A stretch of 33,897 nucleotides of DNA from an uncultured Bacilli bacterium (lineage in GTDB: Bacteria; Bacillota_I; Bacilli_A; RF39; UBA660): contig CALVSH010000054.1 in assembly GCA_944358945.1 (NCBI GenBank), forward strand, positions 1 to 33,897, read 5' to 3'. Of this stretch, positions 31,223-33,897 are shown piece after piece. The notes under the pieces were generated by a model. That model was not told the origin of the DNA, made no database searches, and saw only the letters and a list, made by a program, of their open reading frames with translations. Position numbers and translations under genes: made by a program. The stretch's first letter is position 1. Each line of letters opens with the position of its first letter.

Positions 31223-31897
31223 TTAAAGAACGATTTCGTCCCATTTAGATTTTTTCTTATTCCATACATATCTAACTTTTAAATGAGATTCCATATCTTC
31301 AACAATCTCTTTCGCAATATCAAAAGCTCTTCTAGCTCTAAAGAATCTAAATAAAGATCTTAAGAATAAGATAGGTGTAACAACAATACCTAATGCTAAT
31401 CCGATAATTCCCATAATACAACCAACATTACCAGTATTTTGTTCTACCTTTACTTGTCCAAACATATCAGTTCTTGCCGTATAAGAAACATTACCAGTCT
31501 TTACATTATAATCATCAACTTCACTACCCCAGGTAAAGAACTTCCAAAATGATGCTGCTCCTACTAAAATATATCCTAACCAAGAATCATCAGGATTTAT
31601 CACAATAATAAGTAAACCTAAAACATATAATACACCAAGAATTAACATAGATTTTATATGAGAATTTCTTTCGTCTCTAGAAACATCATAAACCAAGGTC
31701 ATTCTAGCTAACAAACCTTTAATAGACCATTGATTTTCATTCATTGCATCAACATCATCTAAATAATTACTAATATCACGATTCTCATTAATTTTCTCTC
31801 TAGTTTCTCTTTCCCATTCTTTTAAAGATTTTTTAGACTGCTTCTCTTTTTTCTCTTTCTTTTCCTCTACTACTTCAGTTTTCTCTTCTTTTTCCAT
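31223..31897 (-). CDS. Multi-pass membrane protein with charged N-terminus (224 aa)
   Basis: The first 60 residues are very rich in Lys and Glu and should be a cytoplasmic coiled coil. Three membrane segments follow (about 83-101, 104-120, and 155-177), with an Arg/Phe-rich stretch after the last one (RSLFRFFRARRAF) and a soluble C-terminal tail. I do not recognise the family. GGAGAG precedes the ATG. It is the first gene of a two-gene unit with the 294-aa zinc-ribbon protein, under a good promoter at 31933-31961. Confidence 0.75.
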   Translation of the reverse strand: MEKEEKTEVVEEKKEKKEKQSKKSLKEWERETREKINENRDISNYLDDVDAMNENQWSIKGLLARMTLVYDVSRDERNSHIKSMLILGVLYVLGLLIIVINPDDSWLGYILVGAASFWKFFTWGSEVDDYNVKTGNVSYTARTDMFGQVKVEQNTGNVGCIMGIIGLALGIVVTPILFLRSLFRFFRARRAFDIAKEIVEDMESHLKVRYVWNKKKSKWDEIVL

Positions 31898-31932
31898 AAT
31901 AAAACACTCTCCTTCTTTAACCTCTCGATTTA

Positions 31933-31961
31933 ATTATATATAGAAAAGAATAGAAAAGCAA
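31933..31961 (-). promoter_or_regulatory. Sigma-A promoter of the 224-aa/294-aa unit
   Basis: Minus strand TTGCTT (31956-31961), 17 bases, TATAAT (31933-31938). The leader to the ATG at 31897 is about 30 bases. Confidence 0.7.
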
Positions 31962-31968
31962 GAATTAT

Positions 31969-32130
31969 TTACGAATCATTAAACTGTTCAAAGCTACTTT
32001 CTTTATCCACAACTTCAACTAATATTTTTTTCTCCTTAGAATTACAATCAATATAAATATTTTTCATCATAATATTTTCATCTTCATAACTTTTTTCTTC
32101 TTCTTCCATATTTTTCTCCATTATTAACAT
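31969..32130 (-). CDS. Small 53-aa protein, paralogue of the one at 30105
   Basis: It begins MLIMEKNMEEEEKSYEDE and has the core MKNIYIDCNSKE and ILVEVVDKES, matching the 48-aa protein at 30105-30251 at 19 of 24 core positions. I choose the ATG at 32130, which has AAAGAG eight bases upstream; the inner ATGs at 32121 and 32109 lack a good site. It starts 12 bases after the PHP gene stop, so it is co-transcribed with that gene. No membrane segment and no recognised family. The two copies sit on either side of the 224-aa/294-aa unit, which suggests a local duplication within the module. Confidence 0.7.
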   Translation of the reverse strand: MLIMEKNMEEEEKSYEDENIMMKNIYIDCNSKEKKILVEVVDKESSFEQFNDS

Positions 32131-32142
32131 ATTAAATTCTCT

Positions 32143-32871
32143 TTATTTTAATGACAAAAACTTTCTCTTCACAAATACACCTTGATTAAAATCATACTTA
32201 CTAGACACCTCATCAATAGCATCATATATTTCATACAATCGATGAGCATCACTACCATAAGTTACCATATTACCACCTAAACTACGATATAACTCCAACT
32301 TCTCATCACTCGGAAAAGAATCAAGACCAGATCTTCTAACCGCAGAAGTATTAATCTCTAATGCTATATTTTTACGAATCATCTCTTTAAAAATAACACC
32401 AATCATATCATTAGGTAACAAGCTATCATCAACTCTTCTACGTAAATAATCAAGATGACCTACCGCATCAATATCACAATTAATAACCATTCCTAAAATT
32501 CTTTGATAATAAAGTAATATCTCTCGTTTAGAATTATCATCAGGTAAGATATGATTACTACCAATAATATAATCCAAATCCAACATCTTAAGTACACGCA
32601 TCTGTTCAGAATAATTTTCCGGATTAGACACCTCTACTCCTTTAAGCAAAGTAATATTAGGATACAACTCCTGTAACCGTTCTACTTCCCTCTTATATAA
32701 ATCATAACGATTTAAAAACTGATTCATATTAATCTGTCCAAACTCTAAATGCTCCGTAAATGCCATATACTCTAATCCTAAATCCATTCCCCTTTCTACC
32801 ATATCCTCTAACTTCATCTGCCCATCATAAGAATAAATAGAATGCATATGTGTATCTGCCTTATAACTCAT
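32143..32871 (-). CDS. PHP-domain hydrolase, histidinol-phosphatase (HisK/HisJ) family
   Basis: A 242-aa PHP enzyme. Metal-ligand motifs are in place: ADTHMHSIYSYDG at the start (His7, His9), FTEHLEF, IIGSNHILP, DAVGHLDYLRR, LEINTSAVRR and YGSDAHRL. It is of the HisJ/HisK type, which removes phosphate from histidinol phosphate, but many such proteins outside his operons have other phosphoester substrates. No other his gene is present, so I leave the substrate open. AGGAGGG precedes the ATG. It is divergent from lysR, and an LTTR box lies about 65 bases upstream of its likely transcription start. Confidence 0.88.
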   Translation of the reverse strand: MSYKADTHMHSIYSYDGQMKLEDMVERGMDLGLEYMAFTEHLEFGQINMNQFLNRYDLYKREVERLQELYPNITLLKGVEVSNPENYSEQMRVLKMLDLDYIIGSNHILPDDNSKREILLYYQRILGMVINCDIDAVGHLDYLRRRVDDSLLPNDMIGVIFKEMIRKNIALEINTSAVRRSGLDSFPSDEKLELYRSLGGNMVTYGSDAHRLYEIYDAIDEVSSKYDFNQGVFVKRKFLSLK

Positions 32872-32891
32872 AAATAATCCCTCCTAGCTTC

Positions 32892-32920
32892 ATACTATTC
32901 CAAAACGAGTCATAAGTAAA
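32892..32920 (-). promoter_or_regulatory. Possible promoter of the PHP gene
   Basis: Minus strand TTTACT (32915-32920), 17 bases, TAGTAT (32892-32897), each four of six matches to consensus. Transcription would start near 32885. A weak promoter of this kind suits activation by the LysR protein. Confidence 0.4.
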
Positions 32921-32942
32921 ATACCAATTATTTATTATGGAA

Positions 32943-32957
32943 ATAACTCATAGTTAT
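32943..32957. promoter_or_regulatory. LysR-type operator between lysR and the PHP gene
   Basis: ATAACT-CAT-AGTTAT, a perfect dyad that contains T-N11-A and also fits the ATAA-N7-TTAT form known for CcpC-type regulators. Its centre is about 65 bases from the likely PHP transcription start, the usual LTTR recognition position. It also lies directly before the lysR -10 box. Confidence 0.6.
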
Positions 32958-32965
32958 GATAAAAT
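32957..32965 (+). promoter_or_regulatory. Extended -10 promoter of lysR
   Basis: Plus strand TGATAAAAT. The LysR-type dyad ends at its first base and fills the spacer region, so binding would block lysR transcription. The predicted leader is very short. Confidence 0.45.
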
Positions 32966-32981
32966 ATAACTGGTGATAATA

Positions 32982-33863
32982 ATGATTCAAAATATAAACT
33001 TAAACATCCTAAAATATTTCTACGAAGTAGCTCAGATAAAAAACATAACACAAGCCAGTAAAAAACTAAATATTTCACAACCTGCTCTAACAAAAGCTAT
33101 CAAGGAACTAGAAACCGAACTAAATACCACACTTCTAATTCGCAATAATAAAGGAATAACACTAACAAAAGAAGGTAAAATTCTATATGAATACTCAAAA
33201 ACTATGTTTCAAAAACTACAAACCACGATAAAAACAATAAACAATCCAAAAGAACAAAAACAACATCTATATATTGGAACTACAACTACCAACTTCCTAG
33301 AACCAATTCTCCCAGTTCTAAACGAAATAAGAAAAAAACATCCCAATATTCAAATTCATATGTTCCTAGAAGAAATAGAAGTACTAGAAAACTACCAAGG
33401 ACTTGGCAAAATGGACATCGTAATTAAAAATGACTACGAAACAATGCACAACCTAGAAAAAATAAAAACCTTCTCCATCCAAGACCACTTCATCGCCTCA
33501 TCCAAACACTATAAACACCTAGAAAATAAAATTCTAACAATCGAAGAAGTCTTATCATACCCTCTAGTACTACTGACAAACATCACTCATGGTAGAAGAA
33601 ACTTTGATAACTATTTAGACTCAATCGGACTAAAAATAAAACCAAGTTATGAATTCAATAGTTATAGTCTATGTAAAGAATTAATAAAAAACGGTTATGG
33701 AATAGGTATTGGAAATCCTATTCATTATAAAGGAAAAAGTTTTATTATCTTAAAAACAAACTTCCATCTACCAGAAAGATTCTTTGATATCTGTAAAATT
33801 AAAAATTCAGATAATGAAATATTAGATGACTTTACACAATTAATAAAAAACTACCTAAACTAA
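32982..33863 (+). CDS. LysR-family transcriptional regulator
   Basis: A 293-aa regulator. The N-terminal winged helix-turn-helix is typical (LKYFYEVAQIKNITQASKKL, ISQPALTKAIKELE, LIRNNKGITLTKEGKILYEYSK, about 5-65). A substrate-binding domain follows (about 90-290; LYIGTTTTNFLEPILP, GKMDIVIKN, GYGIGIGNP). The effector is unknown. I start it at the ATG at 32982, six bases after GGTG, rather than the GTG at 32973, which is part of that site. It is divergent from the PHP gene, and the dyad between them is the likely operator, so it probably controls itself and the PHP gene. It is one of two plus-strand genes and ends in a strong terminator. Confidence 0.93.
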   Translation: MIQNINLNILKYFYEVAQIKNITQASKKLNISQPALTKAIKELETELNTTLLIRNNKGITLTKEGKILYEYSKTMFQKLQTTIKTINNPKEQKQHLYIGTTTTNFLEPILPVLNEIRKKHPNIQIHMFLEEIEVLENYQGLGKMDIVIKNDYETMHNLEKIKTFSIQDHFIASSKHYKHLENKILTIEEVLSYPLVLLTNITHGRRNFDNYLDSIGLKIKPSYEFNSYSLCKELIKNGYGIGIGNPIHYKGKSFIILKTNFHLPERFFDICKIKNSDNEILDDFTQLIKNYLN

Positions 33864-33897
33864 AAGAATTAGAAATCAACCTTCTAATTCTTTTATT
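33862..33897 (+). terminator. Intrinsic terminator of lysR
   Basis: A perfect 13-bp stem (33862-33874 with 33882-33894) with a 7-base loop and a T-rich end at the window edge. The TAA stop of lysR (33861-33863) overlaps the stem. Confidence 0.85.

Noticed and set aside
1-33897. CRISPR arrays, tRNA or rRNA genes, insertion sequences
   Set aside because: No regularly spaced repeats, no cloverleaf with conserved TTC loop, and no transposase or terminal repeats were found.
1-33897. Mollicute genetic code with TGA as Trp
   Set aside because: TGA ends several conserved genes at the expected length (khpA, rlmN, miaB), and Trp positions use TGG.

Overview
The window is a strongly A+T-rich bacterial chromosome segment with standard genetic code: TGA is a working stop (khpA, rlmN, miaB) and TGG encodes Trp. 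Gene content and order point to a low-GC Firmicutes lineage of class Bacilli, possibly one of the uncultured gut groups near the Erysipelotrichia/Mollicutes branch (inference). A CotE-type spore coat protein, in the Bacillus-like order miaB - ymcA/ricA - cotE, suggests an endospore former or a descendant of one. Nearly all genes are on the minus strand; only the Zn-PLC-like gene (22164) and the lysR gene (32982) are on the plus strand.

Reading in the minus-strand direction of transcription, from high to low coordinates: (a) 32982-26836: a divergent lysR/PHP-hydrolase pair with an LTTR-type operator between them, then a membrane/zinc-ribbon module (two tiny paralogous proteins too short for usual ORF cut-offs, a membrane protein, a zinc-ribbon/TPR-like protein, a zinc-ribbon membrane protein, a TPM-domain protein and an SPFH/zinc-ribbon protein). 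(b) 26751-24598: an unknown 434-aa protein and an ankyrin-like protein, each with its own promoter and terminator. (c) 24529-21531: miaB-ricA, a plus-strand Zn-PLC-like gene, and cotE. (d) 21446-19890: two unknown proteins, then rpsP-khpA. (e) 19756-12190: cdsA-rseP, priA-fmt, and several small single-pass membrane proteins of unknown function; one of them carries an ADP-ribosyltransferase-like sequence pattern. (f) 12047-11317: a small accessory pair, one frameshifted. (g) 11149-3755: the classical rlmN-prpC-prkC-rsgA-rpe block, followed by two tandem paralogous membrane proteins with a four-cysteine outer domain. (h) 3656-55: a membrane-anchored 3D-domain protein, Tex, and a lipoprotein.

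The conserved cores cover translation (fmt, rsgA, rlmN, rpsP, miaB, khpA), replication restart (priA), phospholipid synthesis and membrane proteolysis (cdsA, rseP), and Ser/Thr signalling (prkC/prpC). Compared with B. subtilis, def and rsmB are missing from the priA-fmt-rlmN block, dxr is missing between cdsA and rseP, and rimM-trmD-rplS do not follow rpsP-khpA.

The regulatory layout is very compact. Many intrinsic terminators have the stop codon of the upstream gene inside the hairpin stem, and at rpsP and priA the -35 box of the next gene lies inside the preceding terminator. The least explained parts are the two small paralogous proteins inside the SPFH/TPM/zinc-ribbon module, the tail-anchored ART-like protein in the priA-fmt operon, and the tandem four-cysteine membrane proteins after prkC.
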